Assembly (NCBI GenBank): GCA_043802925.1
Contig: JAZDKP010000016.1
Location: 1 to 17,104, forward strand
Length of the DNA stretch: 17,104 nt
Reading direction: 5' to 3'
Origin: JAZDKP01 sp043802925
GTDB lineage: Bacteria > Fibrobacterota > OXYB2-FULL-49-7 > JAEUSG01
A model generated the notes under the pieces. That model ran no database searches, was not told the origin of the DNA, and saw nothing but the letters and a program-made list of their open reading frames with translations. Shown here piece after piece: positions 1-9,048 of the stretch (positions are counted from its first letter, which is position 1; the number at the start of each line of letters is the position of its first letter). The translations under genes and the position numbers were made by a program.

Positions 1-1124
1 CCCTCCTTCAGCGGGAAAATAAGGCCCGCGGTATACGTTATCTGGCGCGAATTGATGAGCTTGTTGAGAAAGCGCAGGAGGCCCAAGTCCTCGAAGCCCC
101 CTTGGGAGATGTCATAGGTAAAGTAATGCGTATACTCCAGCCCCTCGCCCGCCAGCCCGTGCACCTTGTTGTTGCGGATGACGAGGCCCTTGACGTTCCC
201 GGCCGTAATCGGCTTTCCGAGGTTCACAAGCGCTTGGGTCGCCGGGTCAAACGTGAACAGAAAACCGTCCACCGAGGTGCCGCCGTAAAGTTTGCCGTTG
301 TCCGCAAGCGCCCACGATTCGACGCGGTTAGTGGCGTTGCGGAACTGCACGTAAGGAAGGAACGCCTTGAGCTTTTCGACCTTGTTGGTTTTGGGGTCAT
401 AGCAGAAAAGCTGGCCCTGGCCCGTGCTGCCGTAGACCTTTCCTTCCTTGTCAAAACCCAGCGCACGGCAGAGAGCCGCTTCCGGGCCGTTGTGGATGCC
501 GTGCGCAGCGGCCCTGGAGGTACTGTCAAGCTCCGCCTCTTTGAAAACCTCGGCCTTCTTGGCCTTCAGGTCATAGACGAAAAAACCGTTGGAAGGGAAG
601 AGGATTCCGTACAGTTTCTCACCCGAGGGAGAAAGCGCGAGCGTGAAGATGCCTTTTTTGTCCGCAACCGGGCCCAGGACCTCGACCGTGATGGTGGCGC
701 CGCTGGCGTTGATTTTCAGGAGCTTTCCGGTCGTGTTGGTGTCGCCGTAGGTTCCGGCATACACGGCATTGTCCTTGCCCGTTGCCATCGCATAGGCCGG
801 CACCGTGCCCTTTTCGTTGAAGGAGGCGAAGCGGATGAAATCAACCAGCTTTTCGCCCTTGACGTCAAAACGGAAAATGTGCGGTGAAAACTTTCCGTAT
901 TCAGGCCGGGTCACACCCACCAGGTACTTGTCGGTCTCGGCAAGGGCCCGTATATTCGCCGCTCCGACCGGGAGTTTGACCTTGCCCTTTTCCGGGTGCG
1001 CGAGGTCAATGGCATAGTCGGTCGTGTTGTCACCCTTGTAATAGATATCAATTTTGGTCCCGCCGTATGCGACGGTCAGAAAAAATGCGGAGAGTACCGC
1101 AAAAACAAGAAGGTGCTGTTTCAT
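1..1124 (-). CDS. Secreted beta-propeller-like protein, 3' end outside the window
   Basis: An open frame runs on the minus strand from an ATG at 1124 to the left edge without a stop (about 374 residues visible). The first 20 or so residues (MKQHLLVFAVLSAFFLTVAYG) form a typical Sec signal peptide, so the protein is probably exported. The rest has repeated short strand-turn units such as KLYGILFPSNGFFVYD, GKVYGSTGQGQLFCYDP and GKLYGGTSVDGFLFTFDP. A small aromatic/glycine motif is followed by 'YDP' or 'FDP', as in PQQ/NHL/Kelch-like beta-propeller blades. No catalytic residues are recognisable and no substrate can be named. The start overlaps the stop of the upstream gene by four bases (ATGA), which implies translational coupling and a shared transcript. 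The two proteins look alike in architecture and may be distant paralogues, but I cannot align them beyond the blade pattern. Confidence 0.8.
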   Translation of the reverse strand, partial: MKQHLLVFAVLSAFFLTVAYGGTKIDIYYKGDNTTDYAIDLAHPEKGKVKLPVGAANIRALAETDKYLVGVTRPEYGKFSPHIFRFDVKGEKLVDFIRFASFNEKGTVPAYAMATGKDNAVYAGTYGDTNTTGKLLKINASGATITVEVLGPVADKKGIFTLALSPSGEKLYGILFPSNGFFVYDLKAKKAEVFKEAELDSTSRAAAHGIHNGPEAALCRALGFDKEGKVYGSTGQGQLFCYDPKTNKVEKLKAFLPYVQFRNATNRVESWALADNGKLYGGTSVDGFLFTFDPATQALVNLGKPITAGNVKGLVIRNNKVHGLAGEGLEYTHYFTYDISQGGFEDLGLLRFLNKLINSRQITYTAGLIFPLKE

Positions 1125-2353
1125 TTGTTAATTTCCTTTTCCGGGTTGAAAACCACCAGAATTGCGCGTGAGGAACCGGACTCACCGTGGGCCGCGTCAT
1201 CAACATGACGGCGGGCCGCAAAATAGATGTTACCGTCCTTATCGACGCACTGGCTGCCCGTGGCTTCTTCCATTTCGGTCCAGGGACAATCATACACAAT
1301 CTTTTTGGTCTTGGCAATTGGATCGACTTCGATGAGTGAGGTGATGTTCTTTTTCATCCCGGAATTGTGGCCCCCGGCCCACATATAAAGTTTGTGGTTG
1401 GGATGGCAGTACAGGTTGGGGCAATTGGTGGACATGATGGTCTTCAGTTCGAGATCCTTTGTGGGATTGAGAATATACCCCATATCCTCGATGGGACCGA
1501 CTCCCTTTTCCTGCACCGTGATTTTAAAAATCCTGGACCAGGACGTTGTGAAATAGTATTCGTTCGTTTTTTGGAAGCGCGCCCAGGCGCGGTTGCCGGA
1601 ACGTAAGACCCACCCCTCGACCACGCCGGTGTCGCGCGCCAGGGGTTGATCCGCCCAGATGAGCGAATCCGCGGCGGCCTCGTATTTGATGAGAGTGCCC
1701 CGCATGTCCGTGTAATAGGCGTTACCCCAGTCGTCGGTGAACAGCGTGCGGCCCACATGCGCCTTGTTGATGCACCCTTTGTCGTAAAGAGAATCGGTCG
1801 CGAGGTCTTTGATGATGAGATGGTCGGCCGGATAGGTGATGCCGTAGACGCGCTGGCGCACCGGGTCGATTCCCACCTCCTTGATACTCTCGTAACGGCG
1901 GCCGTTGCCGAGATTGATGAGTTCAAACGTCTTCGGGTTGTACTTCATGAAGAACCCGCCAAAATAACCGTTCGGGTGGTCCATGTAGTTCTCTTCGCGG
2001 CTTTCACCTCCGTCCGTGCCGAAGTATAGCCAGCCGTCCTTGAGGTTCTCGACAACCTGCGAATGGACCTTGCCCTGCCACTGGAACCCCTGCAAGTGGC
2101 CGCCCTGCGCCACCCACCCCCTGCGCGCGATGGCTTTCTTTTCGCAATCCCATTCGAACAGGCCAATCTGGTCTGTGTGGTTGCACACCGTGACAATGAC
2201 TTTGTTGGAGGCCGAGGAGTAGCAGATGCCGCCCCAACTCGAATGGGGATTGGCCATGTCCGGGTATTCGACGTACCGGATGTTGGCCCGGGAGATGGCC
2301 GGCGCGCCCGAACAGAACGCTGCGGCCAGCAGCAGAATGAGGGCTTTTATCAC
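1121..2353 (-). CDS. Secreted beta-propeller-like protein, function unknown
   Basis: This 410-residue protein starts with GTG at 2353. The start is fixed by a perfect AGGAGG at 2361-2366 with seven bases of spacing, and by the signal peptide that follows at once (MIKALILLLAAAFCSGAPA, then SRA). The mature part has recurring blade-like units: GWLYFGTDGG, QRVYGITYPADHLIIKD, GNAYYTDMRGTLIKY, HKLYMWAGG and GNIYFAARRH. These fit a seven-bladed propeller of the PQQ/NHL/SMP-30-like type. Cysteines are scattered (for example NCPNLYCHPNH near residue 315), which is compatible with disulfides in an exported protein. It is the first gene of a two-gene unit with the propeller protein downstream. A divergently oriented Gfo/Idh/MocA oxidoreductase hints at carbohydrate metabolism, but that is only context. 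Ligand binding or lyase activity cannot be judged from sequence alone. Confidence 0.85.
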   Translation of the reverse strand: MIKALILLLAAAFCSGAPAISRANIRYVEYPDMANPHSSWGGICYSSASNKVIVTVCNHTDQIGLFEWDCEKKAIARRGWVAQGGHLQGFQWQGKVHSQVVENLKDGWLYFGTDGGESREENYMDHPNGYFGGFFMKYNPKTFELINLGNGRRYESIKEVGIDPVRQRVYGITYPADHLIIKDLATDSLYDKGCINKAHVGRTLFTDDWGNAYYTDMRGTLIKYEAAADSLIWADQPLARDTGVVEGWVLRSGNRAWARFQKTNEYYFTTSWSRIFKITVQEKGVGPIEDMGYILNPTKDLELKTIMSTNCPNLYCHPNHKLYMWAGGHNSGMKKNITSLIEVDPIAKTKKIVYDCPWTEMEEATGSQCVDKDGNIYFAARRHVDDAAHGESGSSRAILVVFNPEKEINK

Positions 2354-2463
2354 TGAGAAACCTCCTGCAAGATAGAGTGGCTGGCTTCGGTTTTTCGAAG
2401 TTATGAAAATAATATAATTTCAAGGAATGCGGGGAAACAGTTGTTTTAAGGGCGTGGTTCACT

Positions 2464-2493
2464 TTGCTTAAACAGCCAGAATTTATATATAAT
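2464..2493 (+). promoter_or_regulatory. Sigma-70-like promoter for the Gfo/Idh/MocA gene
   Basis: TTGCTT at 2464-2469 and a perfect TATAAT at 2488-2493 are separated by 18 bases. They precede the oxidoreductase start at 2558 with a leader of about 55 bases. The surrounding stretch is AT-rich and lies between divergent genes. The -35 is only a partial match, so the call rests mainly on the -10 and its position. Confidence 0.45.
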
Positions 2494-2557
2494 TTCGAGG
2501 ACGGCGGATATGGAATTCTGTCGTCCTTTCTTTTTCACAATAAGGGGAAATGAACCC

Positions 2558-3571
2558 ATGAAGGAACTCACAATCGGCATCATCGGCGGCGGCGGCTTTT
2601 TTGAATTGGTGCACGCGCCGGCCCTCAACCTCATGAAGGGCATTAAACGCAAAGTCCTGCACCGCCGCGACCCCGAAAAAGGCAAAGCCACCTGCGCCAA
2701 ATGGGGCTACGATGCTTTTTACCCGGATTTTGACGAGATGTGCAAAAAGGAAAAGCCCGACTGCATCCTCTGCGTCACCCCTCCAAACGTGACCAAGGAC
2801 TTCGCTGTCAGGATCATAAACATGGGCATCCCGGTCATGCTTGAAAAACCCGTTGCCAAAGACTTCGCGGGGTTGAACGAAATCAAACTCGCATACGAAA
2901 AATACAAGACCCCCCACTTCGTGGCCTATAACCGCCGCCATATCAGCATTCTGAATGAAGGAAAAAAATACGCGGAGGATAAGGGCGGAATTTCCCACTT
3001 GGCCGTTGATTTTTTCCGCGAGGACCGCACAGCACCCGCGGCACTTATGGGATCCGGGGTACACGCCATCGATGCCCTCCGTCATTTGTGCGGTGAAGTC
3101 GCGGAAATTCATACCATCACCAGTCAAACACAATACTTCGATAACAAAGCCATTGCGTACAGCACCCTGCTGACCTTCGAATCGGGCATCAGCGGGGTAT
3201 TTAATTATAATTGCCGGGCCGGTGTTTGCAGCGAGCGGTACGGGCTTTTCACGGAAAACGGAACGGTTTTCATTGAACTGTCAAACCCGGGCGATATAGA
3301 GTATCCCAAAAACCTTAAAATATTCGAGATGCTGAAACTCGTCAAGGAAGTTGATTTCAACCGTGACCTGCCCAAAGACCAGCAGACCGCCTGGCATTTC
3401 AACGGCATTGTCGACGAGCAGAATTATTTTCTGGATTGCATCCGGAATAAAAAGAAGATGGAGCCTGACATCTACGAATCGATAAAAACCACACGGCTGG
3501 CGGAGGCGATTAACGTCCGCTTCAACGGGAAACTGAAGGATTTCAGCATGGGGCCGATTGAAGGCGTATAA
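2558..3571 (+). CDS. Gfo/Idh/MocA-family NAD(P)-dependent oxidoreductase
   Basis: Probable cytoplasmic dehydrogenase of the Gfo/Idh/MocA family, which oxidises or reduces sugars, inositols or related polyols using NAD(P). The N-terminal Rossmann fold is shown by GIIGGGGFFE (residues 7-16), the second strand by LCVTPPN (71-77) and the family signature EKP at 96-98. The C-terminal domain has the conserved GVHAIDALRH segment, with the usual catalytic-region His169 and Asp172. I chose ATG 2558 (337 residues) over an in-frame ATG at 2510. It places the Rossmann strand (MKELTIGIIG) at the N-terminus and has AAGGGG upstream at 2542-2547. The length is normal for the family. The family is too broad for a substrate to be assigned. 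It is transcribed divergently from the two secreted propeller genes and converges with the NtrC-type regulator. Confidence 0.9.
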   Translation: MKELTIGIIGGGGFFELVHAPALNLMKGIKRKVLHRRDPEKGKATCAKWGYDAFYPDFDEMCKKEKPDCILCVTPPNVTKDFAVRIINMGIPVMLEKPVAKDFAGLNEIKLAYEKYKTPHFVAYNRRHISILNEGKKYAEDKGGISHLAVDFFREDRTAPAALMGSGVHAIDALRHLCGEVAEIHTITSQTQYFDNKAIAYSTLLTFESGISGVFNYNCRAGVCSERYGLFTENGTVFIELSNPGDIEYPKNLKIFEMLKLVKEVDFNRDLPKDQQTAWHFNGIVDEQNYFLDCIRNKKKMEPDIYESIKTTRLAEAINVRFNGKLKDFSMGPIEGV

Positions 3572-3649
3572 TATTTTTGCTCCGGCTCACAGCGGGCGAA
3601 CGCACGCTCAACCGTAAAATGCTGATTTCAAAATAAAGTTGCCCGTGCG

Positions 3650-5011
3650 TTAACGGTTTCCGTTTTCAATGCCCAAGTCCTTGATTTTACGCCAAAGCGT
3701 GGTGCGCGAGAGACCGAGTGTTTTAGCGGCCAGGGACTGGTTGTTGTTGAGGCGCGCAAGCACGCGCTGGATGTGTCGTTTTTCAAGTTCCGCGAGGCTT
3801 AAAAGCTCCTCCTCCACCTCGTCCTGGTGCGCGGAAAGGCGCGGCCGGTCCTGCAACAGTCCGGGCGGCAGGTCGTCGGCGGTGATAATACCGTTTTCAG
3901 AGAGCACGACCGCGCGCTCGATGACGTTCTCGAGCTCGCGGATGTTGCCGGGATAGGCGTAATTCTGGAGTATTGCCACGACGTTGGGCTCCATAGACGG
4001 CGGCTTTTTGTCGAGTGCGGTGGCGTATTTGATGATAAAGAACGGAATAAGCCGGCTGATGTTTTCACGCCGTTCACGCAAGGGCGGCATGTTGATATGG
4101 ATGACGTTGAGCCGGTAGAAGAGGTCCTCGCGGAACTTGCCCTGCTCCACCTCGTGCGCCAGGTCCTTGTTGGTGGCCGCGATGATGCGGACGTTCACGA
4201 TTCTTTCCTCATTTCCGCCCACCCGGCGCACGGTCATGTCCTGCAGAAACCGCAGGAGCTTGACCTGGGCCTGCGGAAGGAGTTCACCGATTTCGTCGAG
4301 GAAAAGCGTTCCCTGGTTGGCCTCCTCGGTGAGCCCCTTTTTATCGTAGGCCGCGCCGGTGAAAGCGCCCCGCACGTGGCCAAAAAACTCGCTCTCGATG
4401 AGGTTTTCGGGCATGGCGCCGCAGTTGACCGCCACAAAGGGGCCATCTGCACGCTTGCTTTTCATGTGGATGTAGCGCGCAAAGACCTCCTTGCCCGTGC
4501 CGCTCTCGCCGCTCACCAGCACCGTGCTGTCGGTACGCGCGACCTTGTCGGCCATTTCGATGGCGCGCCGCATCTTTTCGTTACCGCCCACAAGGTCGTG
4601 CATAAGGCGCGTCTGGGACTCGAGATACTTGAGCTCCTTGTCCTGGCGGAGCGCCACCTTTTCGATGACCAGCCGCAGGTCATCCGGGCTGACCGGTTTT
4701 ACGAGGTAAAGGTAGGCTCCGTAGCGGATGGCGCGCGTTGCGATTTCGATGTCGGACAACTGGGTGAGCACGATGATTTCGCAGGCCGTGATGTTGACCT
4801 TGATGTAGCTGATGAGGTCTATTTCCTTGTCGCAGGACTGGCTGATGTCGAGCACCACGATGCTGATGCGCTCTTTGGACAGTATTTTAAGCGCCTGGGA
4901 AGCGTTGCCGGCCTCCACGAGGTCGTACCCCGGAAGGGCCATGGCGTCGAGCAATTCCTTACGGATTTTACGCTCGCAATCGATGACCAGGATTATCTTT
5001 TTGGCGTCCAT
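3650..5011 (-). CDS. Sigma-54-dependent NtrC-family response regulator
   Basis: This 453-residue regulator has three domains: receiver (about 5-120), AAA+ sigma-54 activator (about 140-370) and a Fis-type helix-turn-helix (about 405-450, ending in NNQSLAAKTLGLSRTTLWRKIKDLGI). The AAA+ domain is complete, with Walker A GESGTGKE (169-176), the sigma-54 contact loop GAFTGA (216-221) and Walker B LFLDEI (237-242). It should therefore be able to activate RNA polymerase-sigma-54. The receiver is unusual. Asp55 (phosphoacceptor), Thr83 and Lys105 are present. The acidic pair reads Asp11-Cys12-Glu13 instead of Asp-Asp, and the usual 'MP..DG' after the phosphoacceptor is replaced by ISQSCDKEID. Phosphorylation may be altered or absent. 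The ATG lies two bases after the dnaJ stop, so the gene is almost certainly translated from the dnaK-dnaJ message. No partner histidine kinase is in the window. Confidence 0.95.
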   Translation of the reverse strand: MDAKKIILVIDCERKIRKELLDAMALPGYDLVEAGNASQALKILSKERISIVVLDISQSCDKEIDLISYIKVNITACEIIVLTQLSDIEIATRAIRYGAYLYLVKPVSPDDLRLVIEKVALRQDKELKYLESQTRLMHDLVGGNEKMRRAIEMADKVARTDSTVLVSGESGTGKEVFARYIHMKSKRADGPFVAVNCGAMPENLIESEFFGHVRGAFTGAAYDKKGLTEEANQGTLFLDEIGELLPQAQVKLLRFLQDMTVRRVGGNEERIVNVRIIAATNKDLAHEVEQGKFREDLFYRLNVIHINMPPLRERRENISRLIPFFIIKYATALDKKPPSMEPNVVAILQNYAYPGNIRELENVIERAVVLSENGIITADDLPPGLLQDRPRLSAHQDEVEEELLSLAELEKRHIQRVLARLNNNQSLAAKTLGLSRTTLWRKIKDLGIENGNR

Positions 5012-5013
5012 GG

Positions 5014-6192
5014 TTATTGGAACCAGTTCTTGGCACGGCTGAAAAAACTGCTCTCACCCCTGGGCTTGGCCCGGTCGATGTCCGCCAGTTGTGAATATAA
5101 TTCCTTTTCCTGGTTGGAGAGCTTGTCGGGCACCATCACGCGCACCTTGACGAGGATGTCGCCCCGCGACTTGGGGTTGTTGACACCCGGCAGCCCTTTG
5201 CCCCGCAGGCGAAGCACTGAATCGGACTGCGTACCCGGAGCCACGGTGAGTTTGACCTTGCCTTCGAGCGTGTCGAGCACCACGCTGTCGCCCATGACGG
5301 CTTGCGGCACGGTAATCATGAGTTCGCAGACAAGGTCCTGGTTGTGGCGTTCAAAGAGCGGGTGCTCCTGCTCCTCGATAATGACAATGAGGTCGCCGGC
5401 CGGACCGCCCTGCACGCCCGCATCGCCCATACCGCGAAGCGGGATGTAGTTGCCTTCGGACACACCCGCCGGGATGTTGACCGACACCGTGGTTTCGGAG
5501 TGCGCGCGGCCGTCGCCCCCGCAGGCTTTGCACTTGTTCTGCACGGTCTGCCCTGTGCCGCCGCAGGTGGTGCAGGTGGTGACGTTGACCATTTGCCCGA
5601 ATAGCGACTGGGTGACCCGCCGCATCTGTCCCGTGCCTCCGCAGGTGGGGCACACCTGTGCGCCCGTGCCGCCCTGGCTGCTGCAGGCCGAACATTTTTC
5701 TTTTTTATGGTACTTGATTTTTTTGGACGTGCCCGTGGCGATTTCGTCGAGTTTGAGCGTCACGCGCACCTGAAGGTCGTTGCCAGCCACGCCCTGCCGG
5801 CCGCGTCCGCCGCCCCCCCGTCGCCGACCCCCGCCCCCGCCGCCAAAAATGCCGTCAGAAAAAGAGTCGCCGCCAAAGTCGTGCATGAAGGCGCGGAGGG
5901 CGTCAGAGATATCAAAGTCCTGAAACCCGCCGCCCCCGCCGCCGTACCCGCCATGCCCGCCGCTGCTGAAGGCCGCATGGCCAAACTGGTCGTACTGCTT
6001 TCGCTTGTCGGGCTCTTTCAGGATTTCGTACGCCTCTGTGGCCTCCTTGAATTTTCCTTCAGCGTCCTTGTTCCCCTTGTTTTTATCGGGGTGATACTGC
6101 ATCGCCAGCTTGCGGTAGGCGGCCTTGACCGCATCAGTATCCGCATCGCGGGCGATGCCCAAAACCTCGTAGTAGTCGCGCTTATTCGCCAT
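5014..6192 (-). CDS. dnaJ: Chaperone protein DnaJ (Hsp40)
   Basis: Co-chaperone that delivers unfolded clients to DnaK and stimulates its ATPase. This is a full-length type I DnaJ of 392 residues. It has a J domain with HPD at 34-36, a Gly/Phe-rich linker (about 76-137, with long glycine runs) and four zinc-binding repeats between 167 and 228 (CSACSSQG, CPTCGGTG, CTTCGGTG, CKACGGDG). The C-terminal client-binding domain follows. All eight zinc cysteines are present. The first repeat departs from CxxCxGxG because a serine replaces its first conserved glycine. The start codon directly abuts the dnaK stop (TAAATG), so translation is coupled to dnaK. The sigma-54 regulator follows after two bases. 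Confidence 0.98.
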   Translation of the reverse strand: MANKRDYYEVLGIARDADTDAVKAAYRKLAMQYHPDKNKGNKDAEGKFKEATEAYEILKEPDKRKQYDQFGHAAFSSGGHGGYGGGGGGFQDFDISDALRAFMHDFGGDSFSDGIFGGGGGGRRRGGGGRGRQGVAGNDLQVRVTLKLDEIATGTSKKIKYHKKEKCSACSSQGGTGAQVCPTCGGTGQMRRVTQSLFGQMVNVTTCTTCGGTGQTVQNKCKACGGDGRAHSETTVSVNIPAGVSEGNYIPLRGMGDAGVQGGPAGDLIVIIEEQEHPLFERHNQDLVCELMITVPQAVMGDSVVLDTLEGKVKLTVAPGTQSDSVLRLRGKGLPGVNNPKSRGDILVKVRVMVPDKLSNQEKELYSQLADIDRAKPRGESSFFSRAKNWFQ

Positions 6193-8166
<1,974 letters not shown>

Positions 8167-8229
8167 GGGTAGCTCCTTTTTTGACATTTTAAATAAATTT
8201 TATAAATTCATCTTTTCAACTAAAATAAT

Positions 8230-8247
8230 ATGCAAAATTGAGTCCAA
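8230..8247 (-). promoter_or_regulatory. Candidate sigma-54 (-24/-12) promoter upstream of dnaK
   Basis: On the minus strand the sequence reads TTGGACTCAATTTTGCAT. The GG (8244-8245) and GC (8232-8233) are separated by exactly ten bases, as sigma-54 holoenzyme requires. The flanks match the consensus YTGG and TTGCA(T). The middle of the -24 block (ACTC against CACG) matches poorly. The predicted start is near 8220, giving a leader of about 54 bases before the dnaK ATG. The downstream gene cluster encodes a sigma-54 activator, which raises plausibility. A chance match in AT-rich DNA remains possible. Confidence 0.5.
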
Positions 8248-8300
8248 GGATGAAACTGGCTAAAAAAAGCAAAAAACGTTGAAAATAAAGGCAGTGAATT

Positions 8301-8927
8301 CTAATTGTTTCCTTTTGAAACGGCTACTTTCGCGTATTGAACAATCTTATTATTAAGTAAATATCCTTTCTGGAGAACCTGGGCAATCTGGTGTTCGGGC
8401 ACATCGCCCGAGGCAATCTGCATTACCGCCTCATGCTTTTCAGAATCAAAGAGCTCGCCCATGGGATTATACTCGGTCAGGCCCGCTTTTTTCAACTTGT
8501 CGTTAAAGAGGTTATAGATAAGCGTAACCCCTTTATAAAAAGCCTCTACATCCTTTTCCTTGTGTGCCGGGTCCAGCGCACGCTCAAAGTTTTCAAGGAC
8601 CGGGATGAGTTCCTTGATGAGGCTTTCGTTGGCCGCCTCAGTGAGCCGTACCGATTCGCGCGCAATGCGGCGCTTGTAGTTGTCAAATTCCGCGAGTCCG
8701 CGCAGGCGCGCGTCCTTGAGACCCGTATTCTCCTCTTTCAGCCGCTCGTTCTCTTTTTTTATCATCTGCATTTCCGTCTCTTTGGGGTCCGCAGGGGGCT
8801 GCGCCTGTGACATGAAGTCCTGCTCATCCGGGCAGGATGCGTCAACGGCCGATCCTTCGGCAAGCGGGGACGCGCATTCGGACGCGGGCTCCGGAGCGAA
8901 ATCGGGGGTTTTGTTATTGTCTTTCAT
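8301..8927 (-). CDS. grpE: Nucleotide exchange factor GrpE
   Basis: Nucleotide exchange factor that releases ADP from DnaK. It has 208 residues. The N-terminal 45 or so are low-complexity and acidic. A long coiled-coil dimerisation helix follows (MIKKENERLKEENTGLKDARLRGLAEFDNY in part). Family motifs are AEFDNYKRR, LIPVLENFERAL, the FDSEKHEAV segment and the C-terminal beta domain (VLQKGYLLNNKIVQYAKVAVS). The start at 8927 has AAGGAGA at 8939-8945 about eleven bases upstream, slightly long but usable. A 9-bp hairpin sits just beyond this ribosome-binding site, so translation could be affected by structure. The gene lies between hrcA and dnaK on the same strand. Confidence 0.97.
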   Translation of the reverse strand: MKDNNKTPDFAPEPASECASPLAEGSAVDASCPDEQDFMSQAQPPADPKETEMQMIKKENERLKEENTGLKDARLRGLAEFDNYKRRIARESVRLTEAANESLIKELIPVLENFERALDPAHKEKDVEAFYKGVTLIYNLFNDKLKKAGLTEYNPMGELFDSEKHEAVMQIASGDVPEHQIAQVLQKGYLLNNKIVQYAKVAVSKGNN

Positions 8928-8948
8928 GGTGTTGCCATCTCCTTATTG

Positions 8949-8969
8949 AGACGCCCCGATGGGGCGTCT
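8949..8969. repeat. Hairpin repeat next to the grpE ribosome-binding site
   Basis: AGACGCCCC and GGGGCGTCT form a perfect 9-bp stem with a three-base loop (GAT). It resembles the small GC-rich palindromic intergenic repeats seen in many environmental genomes. It ends four bases from the grpE Shine-Dalgarno sequence. It lacks a T-run on either strand, so it is not a convincing terminator. Confidence 0.7.
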
Positions 8970-8973
8970 GTAC

Positions 8974-9001
8974 TTGCCTGCCCTCTTTTGCCTGCCCTCT
9001 T
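8974..9001. repeat. Tandem 14-bp direct repeat, two copies
   Basis: TTGCCTGCCCTCTT occurs twice back to back (8974-8987 and 8988-9001), with identical copies. It lies in the hrcA-grpE gap between two hairpins. Its role is unknown. Confidence 0.85.
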
Positions 9002-9008
9002 GTCCCCT

Positions 9009-9032
9009 CCCCCTCTCCTTTTGGAGAGGGGG
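9009..9032. repeat. GC-rich hairpin downstream of hrcA
   Basis: CCCCCTCTCC and GGAGAGGGGG form a perfect 10-bp stem with a TTTT loop, starting 17 bases after the hrcA stop. The flanking G-rich and C-rich runs (CCGGGGGGGTGAGG) match the look of dispersed intergenic repeats. There is no U-run after the stem in the transcribed direction. It may stabilise or attenuate the hrcA-grpE message, but that is speculation. Confidence 0.7.
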
Positions 9033-9048
9033 CCGGGGGGGTGAGGTG

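Noticed and set aside
102..887. Long plus-strand open frame of 261 codons
   Set aside because: It lies opposite the signal-peptide-bearing propeller gene on the minus strand and has no recognisable domain or ribosome-binding site. It is a shadow frame in GC-rich coding DNA.
3599..3651. Inverted repeat AACGCACG...CGTGCGTT between the convergent oxidoreductase and regulator genes
   Set aside because: The arms are 8 bp with a 37-base loop and no T-run follows. It is too weak to call a terminator.
3827..5449. Plus-strand open frame of 540 codons
   Set aside because: It is antisense to the NtrC-family regulator and to the 3' part of dnaJ, both of which have complete domain signatures. The translated sequence has no family features.
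8170..8215. AT-rich sigma-70-like boxes (TTGAAA ... TATTTA) just before dnaK
   Set aside because: The spacing is about 18 bases and the -10 is poor. AT-rich DNA gives such matches by chance, and the sigma-54-like site is more specific, although both could exist.
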